Positions 16,991 through 27,179 are shown, counted from the first letter of the stretch. The stretch: DNA of 64,000 bases from Prochlorococcus sp. AG-347-K18 (GCA_003281365.1 QCCF01000003.1:1-64000), one strand, 5' to 3'. Made by a program: numbers and translations. Notes: generated by a model from the letters alone, not told the origin.

Positions 16991-18718
16991 ATGAGTAATT
17001 TATATTTAATAAAAAAGCTATGGAAAGAATTACCGAGAAAAAGGAAAAAACATTTATTTTTAACGCTCATTTTAATGATAATTAGTGGTATCACAGAAAT
17101 TATATCAATAAGTTCAGCTGTGCCATTTTTATCTATATTAAGTAAAAGTAAGGAAGAGCTAAATAGTAATTTCATTAATAATTTATCTACAATATTTAAT
17201 ATTTCTAATTATGAAAATTTAATTATTATAATTACCATAATATTCATTTTGATTGGAATATTATCTGGATTATTAAGGATTCTAAATGTCTGGATAAATC
17301 AAAGAATGTCAGCCTTAATAGGTAATGAGTTAAGTTATAAAGCTTTCAAGAATGTCATAAACCAAAATTACGAGATACATATTCAAAGAAATTCTAGCGA
17401 AATTATTTCTACTCTTACTTCTGAAACTCAGAGAACAATATCTGCATTAAACCTAATTCTCAAACTTCTTACAAACTTAATTTTAGTAATATCTATTATC
17501 TCAGGATTACTCATTATTGAACCTGTAATCATAATTACAGTAGGATTTTTATTTTGTTTTTTCTATTATTTAGTTTTTATAATTACGAGAAATAGATTAA
17601 AAATAAATAGTAAGAACGCTTCAATAGCTTATAAAAATCATATACAAGCAATTCAAGAAGGGTTAGGAGATATAAGAAATGTTCTAATTGATAATAAGCA
17701 GGAATTTCATCTTTTAAGATTTAACAAATGGGATTTGAAATTAAGAAATGCCAGTGCAATTAGTAAGTTTATTTCTCAGTTCCCAAAGTATGTTATGGAA
17801 ACCACTGGAATTGTTCTAATCGCGATAATTGCAATCTTAAGTAGTAAATATCAAAATAATTTAAGCATAAATGTAATCCCAATTATTGGCTTAACAGCAA
17901 TTTCTGCTCAAAAACTATTACCATCATTTCAATCTATCTATCATAGTTGGTCTAATATTAAAGATTCTTCTCAATCAATTATTAATTTTTTAAAGTTGCT
18001 AGAAATTAAGAATAAAACAGTACAAACAACCTCTAAGAAGCTAGAGTTCAAAAGATCTATTACACTCAATAATTTAAGCTACAAATATCCAGGGGCAAAA
18101 TATAATTCTATTTCAAATATAAATATCAAGATTAAAAAAGGTGAAAAAATTGGAATTACAGGAGAAACTGGAAGCGGGAAAAGTACCCTAATAGATATCC
18201 TACTAGGTTTATTAGATCCATTAACCGGTACTATTGAAGTAGATGGAATAAATATAAATAAAAGTTTTAAATACAAAAGACAATGGCAAAATAATATATC
18301 TCATGTTCCCCAAAACATTTTTTTAGCAGATACATCAATAACGCAGAATATTGCTTTAGGAGTAGAGGAAAAGCTTATTGATTTAGATAGAGTTTATAAT
18401 GCTGCAAAATTAGCAAATATTAATGAATTCATTAAAACACTCCCAGAAGGATACACATCCATGGTGGGTGAAAGAGGAGTAAAACTTAGTGGAGGGCAAG
18501 TTCAACGTTTGGGTATTGCTAGAGCACTATACAAAGATTCAAATTTATTAATTCTTGATGAGGCAACCAGTGCTCTTGATTATGAAACTGAAAAAAATAT
18601 TATGAGATCAATAGAAAACCTCCCAAAATCAATAACCTTAATAATGATTGCTCATAGATTATCTACTCTTAAATCATGTGATAGAGTTTTCAATATAGAC
18701 AAAGGCAAAATCAAATAA
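16991..18718 (+). CDS. ABC transporter, fused permease and ATPase (PglK/MsbA-like flippase)
   Basis: 575 residues, close to PglK length. About six transmembrane helices fill 1-330, with the exporter-type permease region. The ATPase has Walker A GETGSGKST (about 391-399), signature LSGGQVQRLGIARALY (about 500) and Walker B LLILDEATSALD. As a half-transporter it would dimerise. No Wzx is visible in the window, while Wzy-like and WecA-like proteins are, so this is the best candidate for flipping lipid-linked oligosaccharide. Lipid A export (MsbA) is an alternative. Confidence 0.85.
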   Translation: MSNLYLIKKLWKELPRKRKKHLFLTLILMIISGITEIISISSAVPFLSILSKSKEELNSNFINNLSTIFNISNYENLIIIITIIFILIGILSGLLRILNVWINQRMSALIGNELSYKAFKNVINQNYEIHIQRNSSEIISTLTSETQRTISALNLILKLLTNLILVISIISGLLIIEPVIIITVGFLFCFFYYLVFIITRNRLKINSKNASIAYKNHIQAIQEGLGDIRNVLIDNKQEFHLLRFNKWDLKLRNASAISKFISQFPKYVMETTGIVLIAIIAILSSKYQNNLSINVIPIIGLTAISAQKLLPSFQSIYHSWSNIKDSSQSIINFLKLLEIKNKTVQTTSKKLEFKRSITLNNLSYKYPGAKYNSISNINIKIKKGEKIGITGETGSGKSTLIDILLGLLDPLTGTIEVDGININKSFKYKRQWQNNISHVPQNIFLADTSITQNIALGVEEKLIDLDRVYNAAKLANINEFIKTLPEGYTSMVGERGVKLSGGQVQRLGIARALYKDSNLLILDEATSALDYETEKNIMRSIENLPKSITLIMIAHRLSTLKSCDRVFNIDKGKIK

Positions 18719-18773
18719 AATTAGCAAAATAATTTTAATTTATAATTGTAGTAATATATAAAAAAATGAATCA

Positions 18774-19778
18774 ATGGAATTCCTTGTTATTGGCAATGGA
18801 TCAATTGGCAATAGGCACTCGAATAACTTAAGAGAACTTAACCATAACGTTTATTCATATAGCTATAGAAAAAGATCGTTATTAAATAAAAATTATAGAC
18901 AAAAACTTAAATTAAAAGGTTGGGAGGAATTTCTTAATAAAGATATAGATGCAGTCATTATTGCTAATACCACCAACTTACATTTAGATGTAGCAATTGA
19001 GGCGGCAAAAAAAGGTAAGCATATATACATAGAAAAACCACTTTCAACATCTTTTAAGGATATCTCAATACTTGAGGAATTAGTTAATCAAGAAAATATT
19101 AAGGTTGATACCGGATTTATGCTTCGTTCACATCCAAATTTAATTTGGCTAAAACGATTCATACAAGATAATGATTTTGGAGATTTAATATATTTGAAAG
19201 CCCAAGTAGGACAAGATCTTAGGGATTGGAGGGAAAATTATAATTACAAACAAAGATATTGTAATGACAAAAATCTTGGAGGCGGGGTTGTTTTTGACCT
19301 GATACATGAACTAGATTTAATTCAATGGATAGGGGGAGAAGTAGAAGAATTATCTAGCATCTTGTTTTCTCATCCTTCATTAGGAATTAAAACAGAAACT
19401 GTTGCACAAATATCAATGAAATTAAAAAATAATGGGTTAGCCCAAGTACATATGGACTATCATAGGCCTACATTTGCAAGAAAACTTGAAATATGCTTTG
19501 AGAAATTAGTTTTAAGATGGGACTTTAAAGCCGGCGAAATTTATTCAGAAGATAAAGATGGATTCATTAAATTAGAAAATAAAGTACCAAAATGTTTCAC
19601 AAGAAACGACTTATTTAAAGATCATATGATTCACTTTATAAGTACTATTAAAGACCGCAGCAAAAAGCCAAGGTCTTCACTTAATGCTGGTATAAATGCC
19701 TTAAAATTAGCATTGGCAACACATGCTTCATCTAATCTAAAAAAGCATATCAATCTAAATCAATTTAAATATCATTAA
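18774..19778 (+). CDS. Gfo/Idh/MocA-family oxidoreductase
   Basis: 334 residues. The NAD-binding loop is FLVIGNGSIGNRHSNNL and the catalytic lysine lies in IEKPLS, followed by the alpha/beta substrate domain with GGGVVFDLIHELDLIQWIGG, where the histidine is typically catalytic. It likely oxidises a hydroxyl of a sugar or sugar nucleotide. It follows the ABC flippase by about 55 bp and precedes a glycosyltransferase. Confidence 0.82.
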   Translation: MEFLVIGNGSIGNRHSNNLRELNHNVYSYSYRKRSLLNKNYRQKLKLKGWEEFLNKDIDAVIIANTTNLHLDVAIEAAKKGKHIYIEKPLSTSFKDISILEELVNQENIKVDTGFMLRSHPNLIWLKRFIQDNDFGDLIYLKAQVGQDLRDWRENYNYKQRYCNDKNLGGGVVFDLIHELDLIQWIGGEVEELSSILFSHPSLGIKTETVAQISMKLKNNGLAQVHMDYHRPTFARKLEICFEKLVLRWDFKAGEIYSEDKDGFIKLENKVPKCFTRNDLFKDHMIHFISTIKDRSKKPRSSLNAGINALKLALATHASSNLKKHINLNQFKYH

Positions 19779-19799
19779 TTGATAATAAAAGCTTAGAAA

Positions 19800-20993
19800 A
19801 TGAGAAAAGAAATCTACAAAGTATCTTATTTTTATGTAAATCCTATGTCTTATAATAATTTATCTTTGTATGATGATCAATTTTTAAAAACATTAATCAA
19901 ACAAACAGAATGTATAGAGATTACTTATGTTTGCTCTATTTTAAAAAATAGCAATGTTGATTTAAAAAAGAAAATAATAAATTTATATAATTATAATTTA
20001 TTAAAAAATAGTTTTTTTAAGTCTTTATCCTATACAAATTCAAGTTTAAAATTGGCATTGATTTTGTTGAAAAGTAATCCTGAATTTATACACTTTCAAT
20101 GGTTCAAACTAAGTATTATAGATTTAATTCTTTTAACAATAATAAAGCGATTTTCTAAGGCAAAGATAATTCTTACAGTACACAATGCTAGAAAAAGAAA
20201 TTCAAATCCTTTTTTAAAAAGAATAGATAAATTAATATACTCTAAAATAGATTGGTTAATTTTTCATACCAAAGCATGCAAAGAGTTTTTTATTAAGGAA
20301 AATGGTTTAATTCCTTTCCAGAAATACTTTATATTAAGGCACGGAATATTAAACTATAAAAGAATAAATTTTAGTTCATTTAAAAATGATAATAAAAAAT
20401 TAAATAATCTTGCATATAATCTAAAAAAGTACGATAAAAAATATTTATTTATTGGTAATGGTAGCCATTACAAAGGAATCGATATTCTTCTAGATGCATG
20501 GAATTTATCTAATAATAAAAATAAAAGTGGGAAAGGATGCTTAATTATTGCAGGTAAAATTGAGCACAAAATAAACTTAAAATATATTGAACTTTTAGAA
20601 AATAGAGAGAGTAATATTATAATATTCAATGAAAAATTATCAGACTATTTCCTTTCAAAAATTGTGGATTTATGTGACTTTATTTTATTAACACACAGAT
20701 ATATTTCACATAGTGGAGTCTACTCATCTTTTCTTGAATATAGAAAACCTTTTATTTATAATTCTTCTGATAATAATCATATGAATACGTTCAAAACCTT
20801 TAGAGAAACTGGATTTAGTTATAACAAAACTAGTAGAAATTTATTTAATCTAATTAATCAAATAAATTTAAAAAAAGAAGACTACAAAATAGATAATAAA
20901 AAATGGGGGAAAGCAATTAAATTCTTCAGTTGGGAAGAGTCATTTAAAGATAGTAAATTGGTAGAGGCAATATTTGAGTGTATTGATAAATAA
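19800..20993 (+). CDS. GT-B glycosyltransferase (GT4/GT1-like)
   Basis: 397 residues. HFQWFKLSIIDLILL and KIILTVHNARKR resemble the N-terminal domain of GT-B enzymes; YLFIGNGSHYKGIDILLDAW and HRYISHSGVYSSFLEYRKPF are in the positions of the nucleotide-sugar-binding half. The classical E-x7-E is not clean (EYRKPF only), so donor and family are uncertain. Probably cytoplasmic, assembling the repeat unit. Confidence 0.65.
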   Translation: MRKEIYKVSYFYVNPMSYNNLSLYDDQFLKTLIKQTECIEITYVCSILKNSNVDLKKKIINLYNYNLLKNSFFKSLSYTNSSLKLALILLKSNPEFIHFQWFKLSIIDLILLTIIKRFSKAKIILTVHNARKRNSNPFLKRIDKLIYSKIDWLIFHTKACKEFFIKENGLIPFQKYFILRHGILNYKRINFSSFKNDNKKLNNLAYNLKKYDKKYLFIGNGSHYKGIDILLDAWNLSNNKNKSGKGCLIIAGKIEHKINLKYIELLENRESNIIIFNEKLSDYFLSKIVDLCDFILLTHRYISHSGVYSSFLEYRKPFIYNSSDNNHMNTFKTFRETGFSYNKTSRNLFNLINQINLKKEDYKIDNKKWGKAIKFFSWEESFKDSKLVEAIFECIDK

Positions 20994-21085
20994 AAATTTT
21001 ACAAAATAGTACTATATAAAATATTTATATTAAAACACCCTAAATGACTTAATCAAACAATGATAGAATTTAAAAAAATAAAAGG

Positions 21086-22321
21086 ATGAAAAATTTCAAA
21101 CCCACAGGATTGGATTTTTACATATTTTTAATTTCTTTGGAATCAATAAGTTATAAAACTTCCTTCGGGCTACTTTCCTTAGCAAATTTAGTTATGTACT
21201 TTTCTTCTTTATATTTCTTACTTTTCAAAAGGATTGTAGATATTAAAATTTCTATACCTCTATTTTTACTTTCCACTTGGTATACGTTATTAAGTACTTT
21301 TCAAGGATCTTCGCTAATTGGGAATCTATCAAGATGTTGGGCTTTAATAATAGTAGCGGTAGTTTTACCAAGGTTAATTAAAAATAAAGATAAATTTATA
21401 TCTGCACTAAGAAAGATTTTATATTTTCATTGTGGAGTCATGATATTGGATTTCTATTTTAATTTACCTTGGAGATGGAATGATAATGCTTTAATTTTGG
21501 GCCCCACTAGTATCCCAAATACAAGACCTTCGGGTCTATTCGCAGAACCAAGCTTCTTCAGTATATGTATTTGTTGCATACTTCTTTTAATTGTAATATC
21601 TAGAAAAATTAAACCACTCGATTTCTTAATTGCAGGAATTGCTTGCTTCATGACTAATAGCGTAACTGGAGTATTAGGCTTCATTAGCATTTATTTAATA
21701 AATATTTTTGAAAACAGATCATTAATTTTTAATTTTATAAAAAGCAGTTTTTCCAAAAAAAAGTTACTGCAGTTATCTATCCCTTTTCTAATGGTAATTG
21801 GTTTAATTGCAAGCTATGATAAAGGTCAAAATTTTGTTTTAAGTAAATTAGTAAACTATAAATATAGCAATTCGGTAATGGCTAGAACGCACGGAGTATA
21901 TCATACATTTAGATACACAATTCAGAGATCTCCATTTATTGGTTTTGGATTAGGTAGTGCCACACTTGAGAATACATTAGAAAGTTTTGAACCACAATTC
22001 ATAGAAGAAGTTCCAAATTCTATTACTCGTGCAGATTGGCATGCTTCAAATATCGATAGTTTTAGCAAGCCACTCTGGATGCGAAATCTTGTACCTTTAC
22101 ATACAGCCGCAATAATGCTTTCCGTAACAAATAGCTTTGTATACCTATTACTTAGTGGTGGGATAATTGCCTTAGGTCTATTTATTCTTTATATTGTTCG
22201 TGGATTTGGAATAAATATTTTCTTAGTTCCATATATTTTTTTACTTTTCTGTACTGGGACTTTATGGTTCTCAATATTATTTCTAACACCCTCTTTTGCT
22301 AAAATAATGAGGGAAAATTAA
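21086..22321 (+). CDS. Wzy-like O-antigen polymerase
   Basis: 411 residues with ten to twelve hydrophobic segments and one large periplasmic loop (about 260-345) containing RTHGVYHTFRYTIQRSPFIG followed by FGLGSATLENTL. The fold and length match Wzy-type polymerases, whose sequences are otherwise highly variable. It would join flipped repeat units in the periplasm. AAAAGG directly precedes the ATG. A ligase function cannot be excluded, but the second O-antigen-ligase-like protein at 3.5 kb makes a ligase plus polymerase pair attractive. Confidence 0.68.
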   Translation: MKNFKPTGLDFYIFLISLESISYKTSFGLLSLANLVMYFSSLYFLLFKRIVDIKISIPLFLLSTWYTLLSTFQGSSLIGNLSRCWALIIVAVVLPRLIKNKDKFISALRKILYFHCGVMILDFYFNLPWRWNDNALILGPTSIPNTRPSGLFAEPSFFSICICCILLLIVISRKIKPLDFLIAGIACFMTNSVTGVLGFISIYLINIFENRSLIFNFIKSSFSKKKLLQLSIPFLMVIGLIASYDKGQNFVLSKLVNYKYSNSVMARTHGVYHTFRYTIQRSPFIGFGLGSATLENTLESFEPQFIEEVPNSITRADWHASNIDSFSKPLWMRNLVPLHTAAIMLSVTNSFVYLLLSGGIIALGLFILYIVRGFGINIFLVPYIFLLFCTGTLWFSILFLTPSFAKIMREN

Positions 22322-22357
22322 AACTATTATCAAAAACAAGAAAAAAACATAAAACTT

Positions 22358-23263
22358 ATGGAGAAATTATTTATATATATTGACAGAATATATTATATTT
22401 TCTCAAGTTTTAAAGCAAAAGCTTTTTTAAAATTTTTAAAAATATTTTCAATAAAAAGAACTCACATTTCTTTGCATAATAAATTATTTGTAGATAAAAA
22501 AATTAGTGAATTGAATAAAAATGGATATTGTGTTTTAGATATTGAGAATATTTTCAATTCAAAAAAAATTGAGGAGCTTTATCAAAATATTGAAGAATTA
22601 AAGAAAAATAAATCAAAAATATATAAAAAACAATACCTTATTAATTTTATTGGAGGAGATTTTCTTAAAGGTAAAAAACAAAAATTTGATATAAGATCTA
22701 GATTATATCAATTATCAATAAATCCAACTTTATTAAATATTGTAGAGGGATATTTTAAATATTACTGTCATATAGCAGATATACAACTTGCTGAAACAAG
22801 GACATTAAAAAATGAACCAAAAAGCAAAAGAATTTACTCTCAACGTTGGCATAGAGATCCTTCAGTTAATGGGGTATTAAAAATATTTACCTATTTTTCT
22901 GATGTTCATGAAACTTCAGGACCATTTGAATATCTACAAAATACACATTCTAAGTTTCCTGAGTTTGATCAAAAACTAATTAAAAGCAGAAGATTATTTG
23001 GAGGATCTTTTTATCCAGATCAAGAAAAAATTGATTTATTTATTAAGGATCATAAGAATTATAAAAAATCTTTTATCGGGAAAAAGGGAACCATTATAAT
23101 AGCCGATACGGATGGTCTTCACAGGGGAGGATATATACAAAATGGAACAAGATTAATGTCTACTTTTGTTTACTATCCCTACTACGACCCTATCAAAACT
23201 AGATTCACCTTGAATAGAAATCTAAAGTCAAAGTTATCAGGAATTCAAAAAGACTTTTTTTAG
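22358..23263 (+). CDS. Phytanoyl-CoA dioxygenase (PhyH)-family protein
   Basis: 301 residues. A non-haem iron/2-oxoglutarate oxygenase with the facial triad in order: H165 and D167 in RWHRDPS, and H255 in DTDGLHRGGY, with a downstream arginine for 2-oxoglutarate. The first 45 residues are basic and hydrophobic. Members in surface clusters are thought to hydroxylate small molecules or glycan substituents. It is 3 bp upstream of the sulfotransferase, which may act on a hydroxyl made here (inference). Confidence 0.8.
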   Translation: MEKLFIYIDRIYYIFSSFKAKAFLKFLKIFSIKRTHISLHNKLFVDKKISELNKNGYCVLDIENIFNSKKIEELYQNIEELKKNKSKIYKKQYLINFIGGDFLKGKKQKFDIRSRLYQLSINPTLLNIVEGYFKYYCHIADIQLAETRTLKNEPKSKRIYSQRWHRDPSVNGVLKIFTYFSDVHETSGPFEYLQNTHSKFPEFDQKLIKSRRLFGGSFYPDQEKIDLFIKDHKNYKKSFIGKKGTIIIADTDGLHRGGYIQNGTRLMSTFVYYPYYDPIKTRFTLNRNLKSKLSGIQKDFF

Positions 23264-23266
23264 TTT

Positions 23267-24124
23267 ATGACAACATCAATTATTTATATTGCTGGACTCT
23301 ACCATTCAGGATCAACTTTGTTAGATAGGCTCCTTACTACGTCAAAGGATACAATTGGCTTAGGCGAAATTTATAAATTAATCACTGATGGTCGTGAAAA
23401 ATATTGCTCTTGCGGAGAACAGATTGATAATTGTGATTTCTGGACAAAATTCAATCCTAAAGTAATTGGGAGAAATGCAAGTGAGGATGAAATTGAAGAA
23501 CTTTATGAAGATGTAATGAATTTAGCTCATGAATATTTCCCTGAAGCAAAATATATAGTTGACAGTTCCAAGTGTCACCCAATATCAAATGAATATATCT
23601 ATAAAAATTTTAAAGGCTTAATTTACCATACAAAAAAAGATGCCACTAATCTTAAAGTTATAAATTTATATAGAGATCCAAGAGGATGGGTTGGTTCAAT
23701 TCAAAAAAGAGAAAAAAGATTTAAAAGAAATTTTATAAAAAAAATTATTCATAGATCTAATTTAATGCGATTAGTAAGATGGATGCAATGGTATTTAATG
23801 CATAAAAGAATAAGACACTTCTTGAAAGAAAATAATATTCAACATATTAATATTTCATATGAAGGTATTTGTTTTCAAACTGAGAAAACGTTAAAGAAAA
23901 TCAAAGAATTTACTGGAATTGAATATGAAATAAATAGAGATTTGGAATTAAAGACTTTCAATAGTCATATTTCAGTAGGTAATCCCTCTAGGTTAGAGCC
24001 CGGCAGTAATTCCCATATTAGATATGATTCAAAATGGCTATCTAATAGATTTAACATTGTAGATAACTTGATGTTTATTTTATTTAATAAGCAAATAAAA
24101 GCTTTTGTATACAAAGATTTTTAG
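23267..24124 (+). CDS. Sulfotransferase-family protein
   Basis: 285 residues. The PAPS 5'-phosphosulfate-binding loop is IAGLYHSGSTLLDRLL (H13-T17), and the 3'-phosphate-binding segment is INLYRDPRGWVGS. Two CxC-type cysteine pairs (YCSCGEQIDNC) lie near residue 47. It would transfer sulfate from PAPS to a sugar hydroxyl, releasing PAP, which the CysQ-like enzyme at 0.6 kb can hydrolyse. Between a PhyH dioxygenase (3 bp upstream) and a putative glycosyltransferase. Confidence 0.82.
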   Translation: MTTSIIYIAGLYHSGSTLLDRLLTTSKDTIGLGEIYKLITDGREKYCSCGEQIDNCDFWTKFNPKVIGRNASEDEIEELYEDVMNLAHEYFPEAKYIVDSSKCHPISNEYIYKNFKGLIYHTKKDATNLKVINLYRDPRGWVGSIQKREKRFKRNFIKKIIHRSNLMRLVRWMQWYLMHKRIRHFLKENNIQHINISYEGICFQTEKTLKKIKEFTGIEYEINRDLELKTFNSHISVGNPSRLEPGSNSHIRYDSKWLSNRFNIVDNLMFILFNKQIKAFVYKDF

Positions 24125-24131
24125 TAATGAG

Positions 24132-25478
24132 ATGAAAAGAAATATTCTACTAACTGCTAGTCAAGGAATTTCAATAAGGAATTTTTTTTGCGAGACAAAT
24201 AAAGAATGCATACTTAAATTACAAAAAAAATATAATATTTATTTTGTTACTGAGAAAAATTTCTTAGATCAATACAAATCTAAATTTAAATATAATATTA
24301 ATTTTATAGATATAAAATCATTTAAGATAAGTAAGTTTGAGAAAGTAATTTATTGGATTTTGTCTTTAGCTTTTTATAAAAAGTTCAAAACTAGAACCCA
24401 TTATATTTTATTAAAAAAACCTATTTTTCCTCATAAATTTGATTTTCTAAAATATATTTTTTATCTATTTACTCCTAACTCTAGCTTTTTGTTGAATATT
24501 TGTAGAAGGTTATCCTTAAAAATTACTTTAAGTAGACATAATAATATTAAAAAATTAATCAATAATTTAAATCCATTAGAGATTATATCGTTAAACCCAC
24601 TTTCACAAAAAGAAGGGCTTTTTATCGCCTTTGGTAATAGATATTCATCGACAGCAGGAGTAATTAAAAGTTTTGATAATATAACTAGTAATGGGTTTAT
24701 GCCTTTCATTCCCCAAAAACTTTTTGTTTGGAATTCATTAATGAAAGAAGATGCTTCTAAGGCCTATGATATTAGAAAAAAAAATATTTTTTGTGTCGGT
24801 TCTTCTCAATATGATTTTTTGTCAGAAAATAATTTGAATCTTAAGAAAACAAAACGCGTTGTCAAAAATAGAAAAATTTTATACTGCTCAAATTCAGTTG
24901 AAATATATCCAGGAGATCAATCAAATATCAGTTTTTTATTAAAGTATGCCAAAAAATTTAATTACAAAGTAAGACTAAGATTCCATCAATGCGACATAAT
25001 TTCTAGGTGGTTGGAATTGCCTAATAGCGAATATCTGGAAATTTCAAATTACGAGATATTTGATTCTTTAAGTCCTGACAAAAGAGTCTCGTCTAAAGAA
25101 CATTTAAATAAATTATATGAAGATATTGATGAATCACTAATAACAATTTCTTCTTATTCAACATTGATATATGATTCAATCGCGAGGGCTACTCCAGTAA
25201 TTAATCTTGGTTTTGATCCTAAAGATATTATTAAAAAATACTCCATAGAGAGATTTGAAGAATTTGAACATTTAAAGCCAATAATAGGAAATGATTTTGT
25301 GATGAACGTCAAATCCCAACAAGAAATGATTAAAAAAGTATCTAATACATTAGAAAATTATGAGATTTTTAATGAATCTTTTATGAAATCAAGAGAAAAA
25401 TTTATTGAGATGTTTCTTAAAGATAATATTAAACATAAAACACTAAATAACATTTTCACAAAATTAAAATTAGTTTAA
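24132..25478 (+). CDS. Putative surface-carbohydrate GT-B-like protein
   Basis: I start this at the ATG 24132 (448 residues), 7 bp after the sulfotransferase stop; a longer frame from 24105 would overlap it. The N-terminal ILLTASQGISIRNFFCETN and C-terminal KILYCSNSVEIYPGDQ, VRLRFHQCDIIS and ISSYSTLIYDSIARATPVIN resemble GT-B / CDP-glycerol glycerophosphotransferase-like surface-carbohydrate proteins. I cannot assign donor or product. Confidence 0.5.
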   Translation: MKRNILLTASQGISIRNFFCETNKECILKLQKKYNIYFVTEKNFLDQYKSKFKYNINFIDIKSFKISKFEKVIYWILSLAFYKKFKTRTHYILLKKPIFPHKFDFLKYIFYLFTPNSSFLLNICRRLSLKITLSRHNNIKKLINNLNPLEIISLNPLSQKEGLFIAFGNRYSSTAGVIKSFDNITSNGFMPFIPQKLFVWNSLMKEDASKAYDIRKKNIFCVGSSQYDFLSENNLNLKKTKRVVKNRKILYCSNSVEIYPGDQSNISFLLKYAKKFNYKVRLRFHQCDIISRWLELPNSEYLEISNYEIFDSLSPDKRVSSKEHLNKLYEDIDESLITISSYSTLIYDSIARATPVINLGFDPKDIIKKYSIERFEEFEHLKPIIGNDFVMNVKSQQEMIKKVSNTLENYEIFNESFMKSREKFIEMFLKDNIKHKTLNNIFTKLKLV

Positions 25479-25591
25479 TTAATATCAAAATTTTTATATA
25501 AACACTTTCCATTTAGATGATTTTTGAAATAATAAATTTATTAAAACTCAATAATAAATTAAAATTTCAATTATATAGGTAATATAAGAAT

Positions 25592-26215
25592 ATGACTCTA
25601 AAAAACTACGCAGATAAATTACAAAAAGTTTTAAATGGAATTGAAGAGAATAAAATTAAAAGTCTTGAAAGTCTTTTGGCTAAGACTATAAAAAGCCAGG
25701 GAATTATTATTTTCTGTGGGAACGGAGGATCCTATGCAAATGGGAGTCATATTGCAGGTGATTTCCAAAAAGTTTTTTCACACTATAATTCACTTTTTGC
25801 TGCTATTGGAGATAATTTCTGCTCCTTAAGCGCGGTTGCGAATGATATAAATTATGAAAATACATTAAAAATTTTAATTCAACCTTACCTAAAAAAAAAT
25901 ATTTCTACATTAGTTATTTTTTTATCAGGTAGTGGAAATTCATCAAATCTAGTTTACGCTGCAGAGTCATTAAAATTTATCGATAAAAACGTTTTTCCGG
26001 TAACTAGTATATCTATTTCAGGATACGGAGGCGGCAAAATAAAATCATTAACTGATTTGCCAATATTTTTTGATCTTAAAGATATGGAAATTTCTGAAGA
26101 TTTACAAACTATAATTTTTCATTACCTAAAGCAAATGTTAATAAATAAATTAGAGAAAAATCCTGAAAATTCAAATAAATATAATCAAAGGACAAAACTT
26201 AATGTAGTATCTTAG
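25592..26215 (+). CDS. SIS-domain sugar isomerase, GmhA-like
   Basis: 207 residues. FCGNGGSYANGSHIAGDFQK is the phosphosugar-binding loop of sedoheptulose-7-phosphate isomerases, with ALSGSGNSSNLVYA-type FLSGSGNSSN as the second SIS signature and a helical N-terminus for the tetramer. GmhA converts sedoheptulose 7-P to D-glycero-D-manno-heptose 7-P. It lies 20 kb from the GmhB-like and HldE-like genes, yet completes most of that route within the window. Confidence 0.75.
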   Translation: MTLKNYADKLQKVLNGIEENKIKSLESLLAKTIKSQGIIIFCGNGGSYANGSHIAGDFQKVFSHYNSLFAAIGDNFCSLSAVANDINYENTLKILIQPYLKKNISTLVIFLSGSGNSSNLVYAAESLKFIDKNVFPVTSISISGYGGGKIKSLTDLPIFFDLKDMEISEDLQTIIFHYLKQMLINKLEKNPENSNKYNQRTKLNVVS

Positions 26216-26228
26216 CTAAGCATAAATA

Positions 26229-27179
26229 ATGATTAAATACATTTTCTTAACAGGCTTAGTAGCTTTTTTTAGTTGGTTTCTAACACTCTTATTTTTAATA
26301 AAGTTTAAGGATATTTTTGTAGATATTCCTAATGAACGAAGTTCACACTCAGAAAAGACCCCAAATAGTGGTGGAATAATAATAGTTTTATTGACTATTC
26401 TTGGTTCTTTATTTTCAGGAAATTACTCGATAATACTTTGCTTGCCACTTGCAATAATTGGTTTTTTAGATGATCATTTTAAAATATCTTCATTTAAAAG
26501 ATTTTCAGTACAATTTTTTACTGTTAATTTTTTGTTATTGAACTCAAAAAATTTTATTAATTATTTTTTAACAGGGGGTTTAATAATTAATATATTTATT
26601 TATTCATTTATTTTGTTAATAGGTTTATCTATTATTAACTTTTCAAATTTCATTGATGGTATTGATGGCCTACTAGCGGGTTGTATGCTAATTGGATTTA
26701 TATTTTGCTCGATAATTATTGACTCTTCTTATCTTTATTTAGTTGGGTCAATTACAGGATTTTTGATATGGAATTGGAATCCAGCAAGAATTTTTATGGG
26801 CGATATTGGTAGTACTTTTTTGGGTGCAGTTTTTTTTAATTCACTTATAAACGCTAACAATTATTATGAGGCTTTAAGTCTTCTCTTTTTAATAAATCCA
26901 ATTTTAATGGATAGTATTTCATGCCTAATAAGAAGATTTATAAATAAAGAAAACATTTTTACAGCGCACAAAAAACATCTATATCAAAGACTTCATCAAG
27001 CTGGCTGGAAACATAGCAAAGTAAGTTTGCTTTATATAATTGGAACGTTAATAATGAGTTTTTGTATATTCCATAAGAATATTTACTTTTTAGGATTACT
27101 TATACTTACAGAATTTATTATTGGCTATTTACTTGATAAAAATATTGCAGTATCCTTTAAAACTGAAGGAACTTACTAG
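26229..27179 (+). CDS. Polyprenyl-phosphate sugar-1-phosphate transferase (WecA/WbpL-like)
   Basis: 316 residues, nine to ten transmembrane helices. Glycosyltransferase-4 (MraY/WecA) signatures: DIPNERSSHSEKTPNSGG, the DD of GFLDDHF, NFIDGIDGL, and NWNPARIFMGDIGST. It starts glycan assembly by moving GlcNAc-1-P or a 6-deoxy-HexNAc-1-P onto undecaprenyl phosphate. The adjacent CapD-type dehydratase suggests the WbpL-like use of a 6-deoxy amino sugar. Confidence 0.85.
   Translation: MIKYIFLTGLVAFFSWFLTLLFLIKFKDIFVDIPNERSSHSEKTPNSGGIIIVLLTILGSLFSGNYSIILCLPLAIIGFLDDHFKISSFKRFSVQFFTVNFLLLNSKNFINYFLTGGLIINIFIYSFILLIGLSIINFSNFIDGIDGLLAGCMLIGFIFCSIIIDSSYLYLVGSITGFLIWNWNPARIFMGDIGSTFLGAVFFNSLINANNYYEALSLLFLINPILMDSISCLIRRFINKENIFTAHKKHLYQRLHQAGWKHSKVSLLYIIGTLIMSFCIFHKNIYFLGLLILTEFIIGYLLDKNIAVSFKTEGTY

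Noticed and set aside
24105-24131. Upstream start for the 24.1-kb glycosyltransferase-like gene
   Set aside because: It would overlap the sulfotransferase by 20 bp; the ATG at 24132 fits the folded N-terminus (MKRNILLTASQG).
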